From Desulfobacteraceae bacterium (lineage in GTDB: Bacteria > Desulfobacterota > Desulfobacteria > Desulfobacterales > Desulfosarcinaceae): 64,000 nt of DNA. Below are positions 16,997 through 25,359 of this stretch, piece by piece (position 1 is the first letter of the stretch; every line of letters begins with the position of its first letter). A program made the position numbers and the translations under genes. The stretch is taken from NCBI GenBank assembly GCA_013003715.1, contig JABDIN010000088.1, positions 1 to 64,000 of the forward strand, in the 5' to 3' direction. The notes under the pieces were generated by a model. The model was given only the letters and a program-made list of their open reading frames with translations. It was not told the origin of the DNA and searched no databases.

Positions 16997-17374
16997 CTAA
17001 TGCGTCATCGACATTTGTAGTTCATTGACATGTTGCATTCCCAGATCAAGCAAGCGGCGGATGTGGTCATCGTCCAGTGAATAGTAAATAATTTTGCCTT
17101 CACGGCGTGCCTTCACAATTCTGGATTGCTTAAGGTTCTTCAACTGGTGGGATATTGCCGGTTGTTTCATTTTCAATAGAGCGCAGAGATCACACACGCA
17201 CATTTCGGACTCGCTTAACGCCCACAGAATGCTGATCCGGGTACTGTCACCAAAGATTTTAAAAAGGTCTGCCAATTCATACAGAGCGACTTGCTCCGGC
17301 ATTTTTCGGTCTACGGTGTTCACAACAGCCTGATGGATACCTTCGGTTATACAAACTTCAAGGCTGGTTTTCAT
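16997..17374 (-). CDS. ArsR/SmtB family metal-sensing repressor
   Basis: A 125-residue winged-helix repressor. It shows both classic metal sites: a CVCDLC motif in the recognition-helix region (EMCVCDLCALLKM, about 56-68; compare ELCVCDL of CadC/ArsR) and an alpha-5 site DDHIRRLLDLGMQHVNE near the C-terminus, which keeps the Asp, His, His and Glu spacing of the SmtB zinc site. GGAGG lies 7 nt before ATG 17374, so the longer reading frame from 17431 is not used. It heads the operon with the P1B ATPase and is predicted to leave the operator when Zn, Cd or Pb binds. Confidence 0.9.
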   Translation of the reverse strand: MKTSLEVCITEGIHQAVVNTVDRKMPEQVALYELADLFKIFGDSTRISILWALSESEMCVCDLCALLKMKQPAISHQLKNLKQSRIVKARREGKIIYYSLDDDHIRRLLDLGMQHVNELQMSMTH

Positions 17375-17409
17375 ATATTTGCCTCCTGGCCAGAATTCAA
17401 TGGTTAAAT

Positions 17410-17447
17410 GTACATATGACAATATGTTCATACGTACACCATGTCAA
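17410..17447 (-). promoter_or_regulatory. promoter and SmtB-type operator of the arsR-ATPase operon
   Basis: Read on the minus strand, TTGACA (17442-17447) and TATTGT (17419-17424) are 17 bp apart. A 28-bp imperfect palindrome (17410-17437), GTAC-x-TATGA centred on AATA and ending TCATA-x-GTAC, overlays the spacer and -10. It resembles the 12-2-12 operators (TATGAACA half-sites) of SmtB/CadC repressors. Confidence 0.65.
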
Positions 17448-17518
17448 GTGCCAAATTCAACCGCCAGGGATGAGTCTCAGTGATTATTCAATTTATGGAG
17501 GGACTGACTGCAGGATTT

Positions 17519-17983
17519 TCAGGTTGGCGGCCGGTGGGGTTCGTCCAATTTGCCTTTCATCTGCATCATGGTCAACAAGGCGTCGGCGCATCGTTTTTTC
17601 GTATTGTTTTTGACCACATAAATGGTTGATCGGCAAATCGTCAATGTCCGTCCGGGCTTTATCACTTTGCCCTGACCGATCAGCATTTCACCGTCGCCGG
17701 GCGCCAGCAGATTCAATTTATATTCAACGCTCAGGACCGATGAGTCCGCATCCATGAGGCTGAATGCCGCGTATCCGGCACAATTGTCTGCAATGGTTCC
17801 AATGACACCGGCATGAAAAAAACCATGTTGTTGAGACAAGCCGGGTTTATAAGGGAGGTGAATTTCACAGATGCCGGGTTCGATGGACACCAATTGTGCC
17901 CCGATGGTCGTCATGAATTTCTGGCGCAGGAAACTGTCCCTTACTTTTTTTTCGAAGCAAGGATCGCTTGGGGTATATTTCAT
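17519..17983 (-). CDS. PaaI-type hotdog-fold thioesterase
   Basis: A 154-residue single hotdog domain. The family signature QHGFFHAGVIGTIADNCAGY (about 52-71) carries the HGG-like turn and the acidic residue of the active-site helix, and YKLNLLAPGDG matches the following strand. Members hydrolyse acyl-CoA thioesters, often aromatic or phenylacetyl-CoA derivatives. It is on the minus strand between arsR and the M20 dipeptidase and apparently not in an operon with either. The substrate cannot be read from sequence. Confidence 0.82.
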   Translation of the reverse strand: MKYTPSDPCFEKKVRDSFLRQKFMTTIGAQLVSIEPGICEIHLPYKPGLSQQHGFFHAGVIGTIADNCAGYAAFSLMDADSSVLSVEYKLNLLAPGDGEMLIGQGKVIKPGRTLTICRSTIYVVKNNTKKRCADALLTMMQMKGKLDEPHRPPT

Positions 17984-18057
17984 ATGGGCACCAATCCCGA
18001 AACCGGTATTTTATAGCCGGCTTCCACCGTAATTATAATATAAATCGGTATTCAATT

Positions 18058-19428
18058 CTATTGTCCGGCCAAAGATTCAAATAGCAAACCGTAGGCGGTG
18101 AGCCCTTTTCTGAAATTTCCGAGCCGGAAGAATTCATCGGGTGCATGGATATTCTCATCATTGAGTCCAAATGCGAATACGATGGTATAGACCTTCATTT
18201 TCTCAAGGAATAATCCGCATATGGGCACACTGCCACCCATTTGAGCATAATAGGGAGATTTGCTGTAAATCTGTCTGTACACTGAAGCCACCGCCCGGTT
18301 GCCGGGATGATCCTCGGGGACCAGATAGGGCAGGGCCTTGCTTTTGATTGGTGTTACGGACACCTGCACCTCATCCGGCATATATTTGTTGATATGTGTG
18401 TGAATCAAATCGACAATTTGATCCGGGTCCTGGTTGGGGACAAGCCTGCAGGTGATTTTAGCATGGGCCTGGCTCGGCAGTACGGTCTTGGTCCCCTCTT
18501 CCTGGAATCCACCCCATATGCCGTTTACCTCGAGTGTGGGGCGAACCCATGCACGTTCATAGGTTGAATAACCCTTTTCACCAAAGAGCCCTCCGGCGCC
18601 AATGGCATCGCAATACTGCCGCTCATCAAATTCTATGGCTGAAATATGCCGGCCCTGAGCATCGGTCACCGGCAACACATCATCATAAAAGCCATGGACA
18701 GCGACACGGCCGTCAGACTGGTGCAGGGAACTCAACAAACGGCATAAGGCATGAATGGGATTCATTATCGTACCCCCATAAGTGCCGGAGTGAAGGTCGC
18801 TATCGGCACCGGTGATATCGATCTGCACGCCGCACAGCCCGCGCAGTCCCATGATCACTGATGGCTGATCCTCACCCCATTGGCCGCCGTCGGCGCTGAT
18901 CACCATGTCACATGCGAAAAGCGCTTTATGGTCATCCATGAATGCCGGCAGATCCGGACTCCCAATCTCTTCCTGACCTTCAAAAAAGAATTTTACATTT
19001 ATCGGCAGCTTCCCGCCGGTTTTAAGAATGGCTTCCGTTGTCAGGATAGGGATCAGCATATTGCCCTTGTCATCGGAAGCACCTCGGGCATAAATACGAT
19101 CTTCTGTTACGACAGGATCAAAAGGGGGATGGGTCCACTCCTCGACAGGGTCCACCGGTTGTGTGTCAAAGTGGCCATAGATAACAATGGTCGGTTTGTC
19201 CGGCTGTTGCAGGCAATGGCCATAAACCACGGGGTGACCATGGGTCGCTAGGACCCGAACGGCTTCAATACCGGCCTTTTCCATGCGGGTGGCCACCCAG
19301 TCCGCAGCCTGTTGAACATCATTTCGATGTCTGGAAAGACTTGAGACACTGGGGATGCTGAGAAATGTCCTCAGATCATTAAGAAATTCATCCTGATGGT
19401 CATCAAGATACGCTTGCCACTGATGCAT
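18058..19428 (-). CDS. M20 family metallodipeptidase
   Basis: A 456-residue enzyme of the ArgE/DapE/carnosinase-like M20 group, cytosolic and using two metal ions. The metal-ligand motifs are visible: VIYGHFDTQPVDP (His and Asp, about 82-94), GASDDKGN (bridging Asp, about 115-122), GQEEIGSPDL (catalytic Glu plus metal Glu, about 149-158), and a dimerisation lid domain in the middle (DLHSGTYGGTIMNP). Length and motifs match bacterial dipeptidases annotated as PepV/DUG1-like. It stands alone; the likely role is cleavage of dipeptides for amino acid supply. Confidence 0.88.
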   Translation of the reverse strand: MHQWQAYLDDHQDEFLNDLRTFLSIPSVSSLSRHRNDVQQAADWVATRMEKAGIEAVRVLATHGHPVVYGHCLQQPDKPTIVIYGHFDTQPVDPVEEWTHPPFDPVVTEDRIYARGASDDKGNMLIPILTTEAILKTGGKLPINVKFFFEGQEEIGSPDLPAFMDDHKALFACDMVISADGGQWGEDQPSVIMGLRGLCGVQIDITGADSDLHSGTYGGTIMNPIHALCRLLSSLHQSDGRVAVHGFYDDVLPVTDAQGRHISAIEFDERQYCDAIGAGGLFGEKGYSTYERAWVRPTLEVNGIWGGFQEEGTKTVLPSQAHAKITCRLVPNQDPDQIVDLIHTHINKYMPDEVQVSVTPIKSKALPYLVPEDHPGNRAVASVYRQIYSKSPYYAQMGGSVPICGLFLEKMKVYTIVFAFGLNDENIHAPDEFFRLGNFRKGLTAYGLLFESLAGQ

Positions 19429-19720
19429 AAAGACCTCCCTTTGAAGTTACAATTGACAGGGTAAATCGATTTTTTAGGGTGATCGCAGACTGAAATCGAT
19501 GAAAAATCAGTTCTGGTGCAACCGGTCGGCGGAGCGCCGTTAATGCAATGTCGTCGCCCGAAATACGATGATCACTATAAGCATGCATAACCACCGTTTT
19601 CAAGGTTTTACTTCAGGTAGTTTTCACCCGCACGCCTTTTTTCCTTGACTTGTTTTTGAGGTTTCACGTAGCTTGAGGTCGAATTCGGTTCTCCGCAGAT
19701 ATCTTTAATCACGCGGCAGA

Positions 19721-19748
19721 TTGACACTCGATGCCTTCCAATTATCAA
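19721..19748 (+). promoter_or_regulatory. candidate sigma70 promoter of the lipoprotein gene
   Basis: A perfect TTGACA (19721-19726) and TATCAA (19743-19748) are 16 bp apart, about 29 bp before the lipoprotein start. The rest of the 348-bp gap (19429-19720) shows no gene or clear structure. Confidence 0.4.
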
Positions 19749-19776
19749 AAAAGATCTACAAGAAAAGGGGATTCAG

Positions 19777-20196
19777 ATGCGATACAGAATAATATGGGTA
19801 ATGCTGTTGTTGGCAATAGTTGCGGTATTTTCGGCCTGCGGCGGTAAATACAGCGATGCGATAGAAGTGAATAAGAAGTTTGCGGACGCCACCGAATCAT
19901 ATGTTGAAACGCTGGCCGAAGCCGATAGTGCCTCAACCGTGGCGGATGCCGTAAATGCTTATGCCGCCAAGATAGAAAAACTGGCCCCGCAGATGAAACA
20001 AATGGTTAAAAAATACCCTGAGCTGAAGGACCAGACGAATATGCCCGACGAACTAAAAGAGAGTCGTGAACGGTCAGAGGCTTTAGGCGAAAAGATGACA
20101 GGTGCCATGATGAAGTCTTTGCAATACATGGGCGATCCTGAAGTGATGAAAGCCCAGGAGCGGTTGCAAAAGTCCATGATGCTGATGGCGCAATAG
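19777..20196 (+). CDS. small lipoprotein, unknown
   Basis: A 139-residue exported lipoprotein: a lipobox FSAC ends the signal sequence, with Cys21 as the acylation site. The mature part is charged and predicted all-helical, with Met-rich C-terminal helices (MTGAMMKSLQYM, then KSMMLMAQ). AAGGGG precedes the ATG. No family recognised. It is followed at 71 bp by a small membrane protein gene on the same strand, which might be co-expressed. Confidence 0.7.
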   Translation: MRYRIIWVMLLLAIVAVFSACGGKYSDAIEVNKKFADATESYVETLAEADSASTVADAVNAYAAKIEKLAPQMKQMVKKYPELKDQTNMPDELKESRERSEALGEKMTGAMMKSLQYMGDPEVMKAQERLQKSMMLMAQ

Positions 20197-20267
20197 GAAG
20201 GCTGAACGATTTTTTCGTTGATTAAAGAGCACTTTCGATACTCATCCAACAACAAAGGAAAAAGCAA

Positions 20268-20825
20268 ATGGATTTTAAAGCCCACATCTTAACTGCATGG
20301 TCGTTGACACTGGATTACATTGTCCCGCTGATTCTTATTACTTTGGTGCTGGCCATTGTCAGTGGACTCACCCTGGGTATCCTGGCCCCGGTGATGTTGG
20401 CCGGTTACATGTCTTCCGTTTTGCTCATGCTCAAGGAGGGCCGTGAACCCAAAATTCCGGATCTCTTCTCTAAAATGAACCTGTTCCTCCCCCTCCTGGT
20501 GTTTGGTGTTGTCGTATTGATATTGTCGATCCTCGGCATCATGCTGCTCGTATTACCGGGAATACTATTTATACTGGCGGTCTCCTTTTTCTGTGTTTAT
20601 ACCATTCCTCTCATGGTCGATAAAAACATGGGGCTGGTTGATGCGATTAAAGAGAGTATTGTCATGGTGAGAAAAGACCCGATTCTGGACCACATCATCA
20701 TCGTGATATTGTTTCTGGGCATTAGTTGGGTTGGCAGTTTTGTCGTTATCGGCTGGTTGTTTACCCAACCTCTGGCCACAATATTTCTCATGTCTGCCTA
20801 TATGGAAAAAGTAAAAGCGGAATAA
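20268..20825 (+). CDS. integral membrane protein, unknown (DUF4013/YciC-like outline)
   Basis: A 185-residue protein with about five hydrophobic segments (DYIVPLILITLVLAIVSGL, then PVMLAGYMSSVLLM, then LPLLVFGVVVLILSILGIML, then the last near 145-170). The layout, with a Gly-rich GLTLGILAPVMLAGY segment, conserved Pro and an amphipathic segment MGLVDAIKESIVMVRKDP, resembles small glycerophosphoryl-diester or DUF4013-like membrane proteins, but I cannot name the family with confidence. AAAGGAAAAAG lies upstream of the ATG. Confidence 0.6.
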   Translation: MDFKAHILTAWSLTLDYIVPLILITLVLAIVSGLTLGILAPVMLAGYMSSVLLMLKEGREPKIPDLFSKMNLFLPLLVFGVVVLILSILGIMLLVLPGILFILAVSFFCVYTIPLMVDKNMGLVDAIKESIVMVRKDPILDHIIIVILFLGISWVGSFVVIGWLFTQPLATIFLMSAYMEKVKAE

Positions 20826-20976
20826 GTTGTCCGGCGGAAAAAGTGAATGCGTCTCATATAATACCTCAATCCGCAATTCAGGGCTAAAAGTCAATTCCTG
20901 TCCGGTCGTATCCGGTCTGTATCCGGATGCGGTGTCATTTATCCGCTTCAAAAGTGAAAATAGATTCTCATGTCTT

Positions 20977-21089
20977 CCTGAGTTATCGGGTTTTCGGCCT
21001 GCATAACTCAGGGGTCGCGCAACAATAAATTGACACATTTTCGTGGGTCAGGCGCCTTGCTGAATGGGATGATTGGCCCACGAAAATGT
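20977..21089. repeat. two tandem long hairpins in a 527-bp intergenic region
   Basis: Hairpin 1: CCTGAGTTAT (20977-20986) pairs with ATAACTCAGG (21003-21012) around 16 nt. Hairpin 2: ACATTTTCGTGGG (21035-21047) pairs perfectly with CCCACGAAAATGT (21077-21089) around 29 nt, followed shortly by TTATTTTTT. They could terminate the membrane-protein gene, form a small RNA, or be remains of a mobile element. The rest of 20826-21352 shows no gene. Confidence 0.55.
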
Positions 21090-21352
21090 TTAGTTATTTT
21101 TTCGCGAGCCCTTAGTTTCACTTTTATCGGAAAGACCTTTTCGATATGGCATCATTATGGATTAAGCGCAGTAGTTTCCAAGATTGATACCGGATTCCTT
21201 TCGCCACCCCCTGTACACCTCTAATATTGTATATTTTACGCAGTCTTCCATGCAATCCGTATACAGGAATTGTAAAAGAGACAGAGCAGGGTATAGTCAT
21301 TCGTTTTTCGCAGCTAGTTTGTGAACAGGAGAAATAGCAACAGGATACTGTA

Positions 21353-22909
21353 ATGAATAAAAAACCGGGATCCGAAGGACACGTATATACTCGTAAAGAG
21401 ATTGAGCACCTTATCGCCATGCTGGAAAACCTGGCTGAAAACAGCAAGCAGCTGGCGTTCTTGTCTGAAGCTCACCGGGTTGCGCTTTTAACGGCGGCCG
21501 GTCGGCTATCCAGGCCCAATCGTGATGAAATAAACCAGCGGCGTAAGCAAAAAAACCGGTTACGCCGGCGGCAACTGATGGAAAAAGAGCGCTCCGCCAG
21601 AGCGGCCACCGGTATCCGGACCGCACGAAATACACCGATGTTCAAAGCACCGATGCAACTCACGGAACTGAACACGGGTTCGGAGAATGATAGACAGAGA
21701 CTGAAGTCACCCAGAAATTGCTATGTCTGCAAGGCGAAATTTAAGCAACTGCATTTCTTTTACGACGCCATGTGCAAAGACTGCGGTGATCTTAACTATC
21801 AGAAACGGTTCCAGACAGCACCTTTACAAGGTAAAGTCGCAGTGATCACCGGTGCGCGTTTGAAGATCGGGTACCAGGCATCGTTGATGATGCTTCGTGC
21901 AGGTGCCGCTGTCATCGCCACAACCCGATTCCCGGTGGACGCGGCGACGCGTTATGCCGCGGAAGCGGATTTTTCCGAGTGGGGAACGCGTCTGCAGATA
22001 TACGGGCTGGATTTACGACACACCCCCAGTGTTGAAATCTTTACCGCCCATGTGGCGCAGAGATGCAATCGACTGGATATCCTGATCAATAATGCGGCCC
22101 AGACCGTTCGCCGTCCACCCGGATTCTACGCGCATCTTATGGAGAAGGAAAATCTTGAGTTCCAGGCGTTGCCTGAAACGGTGCAGTCTGTTCTCGGGAA
22201 CTATGCTTCTTTCCGGCGGCAGCTGAATGCCGTGCGCACAGACCGGCCGACACCGGCCAATGGTCTGCCTGTTGGCTGGCACGGTCAGGGGCCCGGTATC
22301 GGTATCCGGGCATCCGCACAATTGTCTCAGATTCCGTACGCATATGATGACACCCTGCCAATGGATGAGATATTCCCGGAAGGACAACTGGATATGGATC
22401 TGCAGCAGGTGGATCTGCGGAATACAAATAGTTGGCGATTGCGCCTGGGGGAAGTGGAGACACCGGAGATGCTCGAAGTCCACCTGGTGAATGCCGTGGC
22501 CCCGTTTGTGTTGTGCAATCGGTTGTTGCCCCTCATGAAGCGGGACAATACCGGGCAGAAGCATATTGTAAATGTCACTGCGATGGAAGGAAAGTTTCAC
22601 CGATTCAAACAGGCTTCTCGCCACCCCCATACGAATATGGCAAAGGCCGCCCTGAACATGCTGACCCACACGGCTGCCAAAGATCTTGCCGGCCATGGTA
22701 TCTTTATCAATGCCGTTGACACCGGATGGGTGACGGATGAGGATCCGGCTGTTCTGGCCAGGTTAAAGCAGGAAATCCACGATTTTCAACCTCCATTGGA
22801 TATTGTCGATGGTGCCGCAAGGGTGTGCGATCCGTTTTTTCATGGTATTATCACCGGCCGCCACTGGTCCGGGAAATTTTTGAAAGACTATCAGCCCATC
22901 GACTGGTGA
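21353..22909 (+). CDS. zinc-ribbon-containing SDR family oxidoreductase with atypical active site
   Basis: A 518-residue protein. Residues 1-90 form a helical, strongly basic region ([19 protein letters not shown]); 123-144 hold a CxxC-x14-CxxC zinc ribbon (C123, C126, C141, C144); from 159 on there is a Rossmann SDR domain with [14 protein letters not shown] (162-174) for NAD(P), NNAAQ (246-250) and the late motif NTG-like DTGWVTDE. The SDR core is interrupted by an insertion at about 255-365. The catalytic Tyr of YxxxK is replaced: the motif reads T427-N-M-A-K431, and the catalytic Ser position is T409. This pattern ([13 protein letters not shown]) seems to be a property of a family of large SDR proteins, not random decay. 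Substrate unknown; the gene is monocistronic. Confidence 0.8.
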   Translation: MNKKPGSEGHVYTRKEIEHLIAMLENLAENSKQLAFLSEAHRVALLTAAGRLSRPNRDEINQRRKQKNRLRRRQLMEKERSARAATGIRTARNTPMFKAPMQLTELNTGSENDRQRLKSPRNCYVCKAKFKQLHFFYDAMCKDCGDLNYQKRFQTAPLQGKVAVITGARLKIGYQASLMMLRAGAAVIATTRFPVDAATRYAAEADFSEWGTRLQIYGLDLRHTPSVEIFTAHVAQRCNRLDILINNAAQTVRRPPGFYAHLMEKENLEFQALPETVQSVLGNYASFRRQLNAVRTDRPTPANGLPVGWHGQGPGIGIRASAQLSQIPYAYDDTLPMDEIFPEGQLDMDLQQVDLRNTNSWRLRLGEVETPEMLEVHLVNAVAPFVLCNRLLPLMKRDNTGQKHIVNVTAMEGKFHRFKQASRHPHTNMAKAALNMLTHTAAKDLAGHGIFINAVDTGWVTDEDPAVLARLKQEIHDFQPPLDIVDGAARVCDPFFHGIITGRHWSGKFLKDYQPIDW

Positions 22910-23022
22910 CAGCAGAAGAAAAGCGCTTCAGTTTTACAATCGGTGATTGTACGCTGTATTGATTGTTTATAGAACCTTCTGAAACAGGATTGTACTCAAA
23001 ATTGCGCCGGACTAACGGTATG

Positions 23023-23093
23023 TAGCGTTTCGGACGGCCGGCGTTCGTCTCGATCTCCCTGAAAAAGTTTGAGGCGAACAGGTCGAAACGCTA
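23023..23093. repeat. large imperfect hairpin in the gap before padR
   Basis: TAGCGTTTCG (23023-23032) pairs perfectly with CGAAACGCTA (23084-23093). Inside it GTTCGTCTC can pair with GAGGCGAAC with one G-U, giving an extended interrupted stem. The right arm overlaps the stop codon of the flavodoxin remnant, so on the minus strand the structure sits at its 3' end, where a terminator or mobile-element end would be. Confidence 0.45.
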
Positions 23094-23252
23094 ACTTTCC
23101 GCCTTCTTAAGTAAATCGTACATATCCGCAGAAAAAGATCCGATGAAACGCTTATAATAGGCGGGTACGTGCAGGTAATAGACAGGCATCGTCCAAATAA
23201 TACCTTCAGAGATGTGTATGTCAGCCATGATGGGTTGGAATAGTCCGGTATC
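23091..23252 (-). pseudogene. flavodoxin / NADPH-dependent FMN reductase fragment
   Basis: The minus-strand frame reads FQPIMADIHISEGIIWTMPV followed by YYLHVPAYYKRFIGSF and stops at TAG 23091-23093. This matches the central part of flavodoxin-fold reductases, where a segment of the type DGIIWATPVYHFHVPA forms part of the FMN site and is followed by a helix with KRFI. Only about 54 codons remain, closed upstream by a TGA, so it is a remnant, although the ATG at 23228 could give a 45-residue product. It is divergent from the PadR gene and about 0.8 kb from an intact flavodoxin-ferredoxin gene. The rest of the gap (22910-23022) is empty. Confidence 0.55.
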
Positions 23253-23304
23253 TCATGAATGTGGAAACGGGGTTTAAATGATCATGGGGATAATGCAGAC
23301 AAAT

Positions 23305-23325
23305 TTGACTATTAAATATTGACTA
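23305..23325 (+). promoter_or_regulatory. direct-repeat element TTGACTA-N7-TTGACTA before padR
   Basis: Two identical heptamers TTGACTA are 14 bp apart (23305-23311 and 23319-23325), about 48 bp before the padR start. The same spacing and near-identical sequence recurs at 23968-23988 before the EFR1 gene, so it is a candidate operator shared by the two genes. Confidence 0.5.
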
Positions 23326-23372
23326 AACCAGCCTTATGGTCTATGGTGAAAACCAAAGAAAGGAAGCGGCTT

Positions 23373-23912
23373 ATGAATATCGCAAAATTCGTCGTTTTGG
23401 GCGCACTTGATCAGCTCACCACCGCCAGCGGGTATGACATCATCCGGGAATTGGATAAAAAAATGATTACGAGCTGGACGAATGTGAAAAAGGGCTCCAT
23501 ATACCACGCTCTTAAAACGCTGAATGCGGGCGGCCAAATTCACGAAACCGAACGGGTCAAACAGGGGCAGTTTCCAACTATGACCCTTTATAAAATCACG
23601 GAAGCCGGCCGGAAAGCATTTGATAAAATGCAGGCGGAAGCATTCCGGGGACTCTATCCGTATTACTTCGGGTTCAAACTGGCCTTTAAATTCAATATCC
23701 GGAGAACGGTCGACGAGATAGCCGTCTATGCGGAACAGGCCATTGCCATCATCGATGCCAACATTGCCGGGCGTGATGCCTACCTGAAATCGCATGCAAC
23801 CGATGGTTCGAAGATGAAAGCGGAGGCATTTTTTATCGAGCATGACAAGATGCTGTTTCGATCTGAGAAAAAATGGATTCAAATGGTCGTAAAGCGCATA
23901 AAGGAGGGTTGA
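23373..23912 (+). CDS. PadR family transcriptional regulator
   Basis: A 179-residue PadR protein: N-terminal winged helix (about 1-95: FVVLGALDQLTTASGYDIIRE, then GSIYHALKTLNAGG and YKITEAGRKAF) and a C-terminal helical dimerisation domain (Vir_act_alpha_C type, about 100-178). I chose ATG 23373 since AAGGAAG lies 7 nt upstream; the longer frame from 23319 lacks one. It is followed after 150 bp by the flavodoxin-ferredoxin gene. The shared direct repeat in both promoters suggests that PadR regulates itself and that gene. Confidence 0.88.
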   Translation: MNIAKFVVLGALDQLTTASGYDIIRELDKKMITSWTNVKKGSIYHALKTLNAGGQIHETERVKQGQFPTMTLYKITEAGRKAFDKMQAEAFRGLYPYYFGFKLAFKFNIRRTVDEIAVYAEQAIAIIDANIAGRDAYLKSHATDGSKMKAEAFFIEHDKMLFRSEKKWIQMVVKRIKEG

Positions 23913-23967
23913 TCATCATGATTTTGCGGACGCTGTGACTGGAAAAAATTTACACCAAAGGTTTATT

Positions 23968-23988
23968 TTGACTATACAAATTTGATCA
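23968..23988 (+). promoter_or_regulatory. direct-repeat element TTGACTA-N7-TTGATCA before the EFR1 gene
   Basis: TTGACTA (23968-23974) and TTGATCA (23982-23988) have the same 14-bp phase as the element before padR, and the flanking context (TTTGACTAT) is also shared. It lies about 75 bp before the start codon at 24063. Candidate PadR binding site. Confidence 0.45.
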
Positions 23989-24062
23989 ATATTTAATCCC
24001 TATTTCACATCCGGAAGGATCAGGTTCAGAACATGTCAACTATGTAGCTATGGAGGCGACTC

Positions 24063-24986
24063 ATGATGAAAGCAAGTATACTCACCTTCAGCCAGACCGG
24101 CAATACCCTCAAAGTAGGCCGGGCGATCTCACATGCATTGGGAGAAAATGGCATCCGGGTTGAGCACACCAGATATCTTCATCGTAATAATTGGGATCCG
24201 GAATCCGCTGATTTGATCGGTATCGGATGTCCGGTTTTCGAAAACATGCCGGCCGAATGTGTGCCGGAATATTTGCAACTGCATAATTTTAAAAGAAAAA
24301 AGGCCTTCGTATTCATAACTTCGGGTGGCTCACCGGCCAAATCTTTGTGGCACCTGTCCCGGGCACTCTCACGAACAGGCGCTGATGTGATCGGAGGCAT
24401 GCAATTGCGGGGGGCGGTGACGGTACCGACCAAATTCGGGGAATTTACCGGCCGTCCGGATGAAAGGGATCTGGCACAAGCCAGCGCATTCGGGAACGCT
24501 TTGGCAGCCAACATAACGGAAAAAACTGCCCTACCTGATCAGTATTCGATAAATTCGAAGCAGGGCGCTGGTTTGTATAATATTCTCGGCCCCTGCCTTA
24601 CCTATCTCAAGAAAAAAATTACCCCATTGCCCGTGAGTGACCCGGTGAAATGCACGTGTTGTGGAAACTGCGTCCGAGAATGCCCGACAGACAGCATCAC
24701 CATCAATCAGGGAGTCGTTTCTTTCAGCAACACTTGTATGGTCTGCTATCGATGCTGGCATGTTTGCAGTAGCGATGCCATTACCATGAGGTTTTCTCCG
24801 GGTGATGGTACGATCGAACGATTGCTTTACGCCAATCGCATGGAACGGTTTTTCGGAAACATCAAAGCCGACGAAAACATCGGTCCGAACCTGTATAAAG
24901 ATGTTTTAGCCCGAAAAATACGGTTGAAGTATGATCGGAAAGATCCGACAGCGGAATTTGAGACCGATGACATGAAAGTCCATTGA
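24063..24986 (+). CDS. EFR1-type flavodoxin-ferredoxin fusion protein
   Basis: A 307-residue cytosolic redox protein. Residues 1-155 are a flavodoxin domain with the FMN phosphate loop SQTGNT (10-15) and the following GIGCPVFENMP and FITSGGSP loops. Residues 190-240 are a two-cluster ferredoxin: C197-x2-C200-x2-C203-x3-C207-P, then C225-x2-C228-x2-C231-x3-C235, the second without the usual Pro. EFR1 proteins are common in strict anaerobes and are presumed to move electrons between ferredoxin, flavin and unknown partners. The PadR gene upstream and shared repeats suggest inducible expression. GGAGG is well placed before the ATG. Confidence 0.87.
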   Translation: MMKASILTFSQTGNTLKVGRAISHALGENGIRVEHTRYLHRNNWDPESADLIGIGCPVFENMPAECVPEYLQLHNFKRKKAFVFITSGGSPAKSLWHLSRALSRTGADVIGGMQLRGAVTVPTKFGEFTGRPDERDLAQASAFGNALAANITEKTALPDQYSINSKQGAGLYNILGPCLTYLKKKITPLPVSDPVKCTCCGNCVRECPTDSITINQGVVSFSNTCMVCYRCWHVCSSDAITMRFSPGDGTIERLLYANRMERFFGNIKADENIGPNLYKDVLARKIRLKYDRKDPTAEFETDDMKVH

Positions 24987-25359
24987 AGATAGTATATCCT
25001 CTATTTTACATCCGAGTCTATTGGTTGAAGACTTGGTATGGGAACGGCTTTGAGAGATCAATTTGATGGCTTTTTGTCAGACGTTTTTATATCAAGAATG
25101 GCATGCTACATAAAAAGAAATTGATTTCTCCTTATACGACCAAAACATTGACAATATATTGAGAAAAATATATTCTCAGAATATCGAAAATTACGGTCAT
25201 CACGGCCTGATGAGATGTTTGAAGCTGCACCTGGAACAATGCACCACGTGATTTGCCGGGAGTTTATGAAATTCCGTTGAGCACCGGATAAGGGCGTTTT
25301 ACATGTGGAAGCCAGTATTGTAGGTATTAATGAGGCCACAAGACAAGGAGAAGCTCATC
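24987..25359. other. 373-bp intergenic stretch
   Basis: No gene is supported here. It contains short inverted repeats (TGAGAA/TTCTCA near 25159-25184, AGAAAT/ATTTCT near 25118-25131) and a 31-codon open frame around 25185-25277 (reading DEMFEAAPGTMHHVICREF) that may be a gene scrap but matches nothing I know. Confidence 0.3.
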
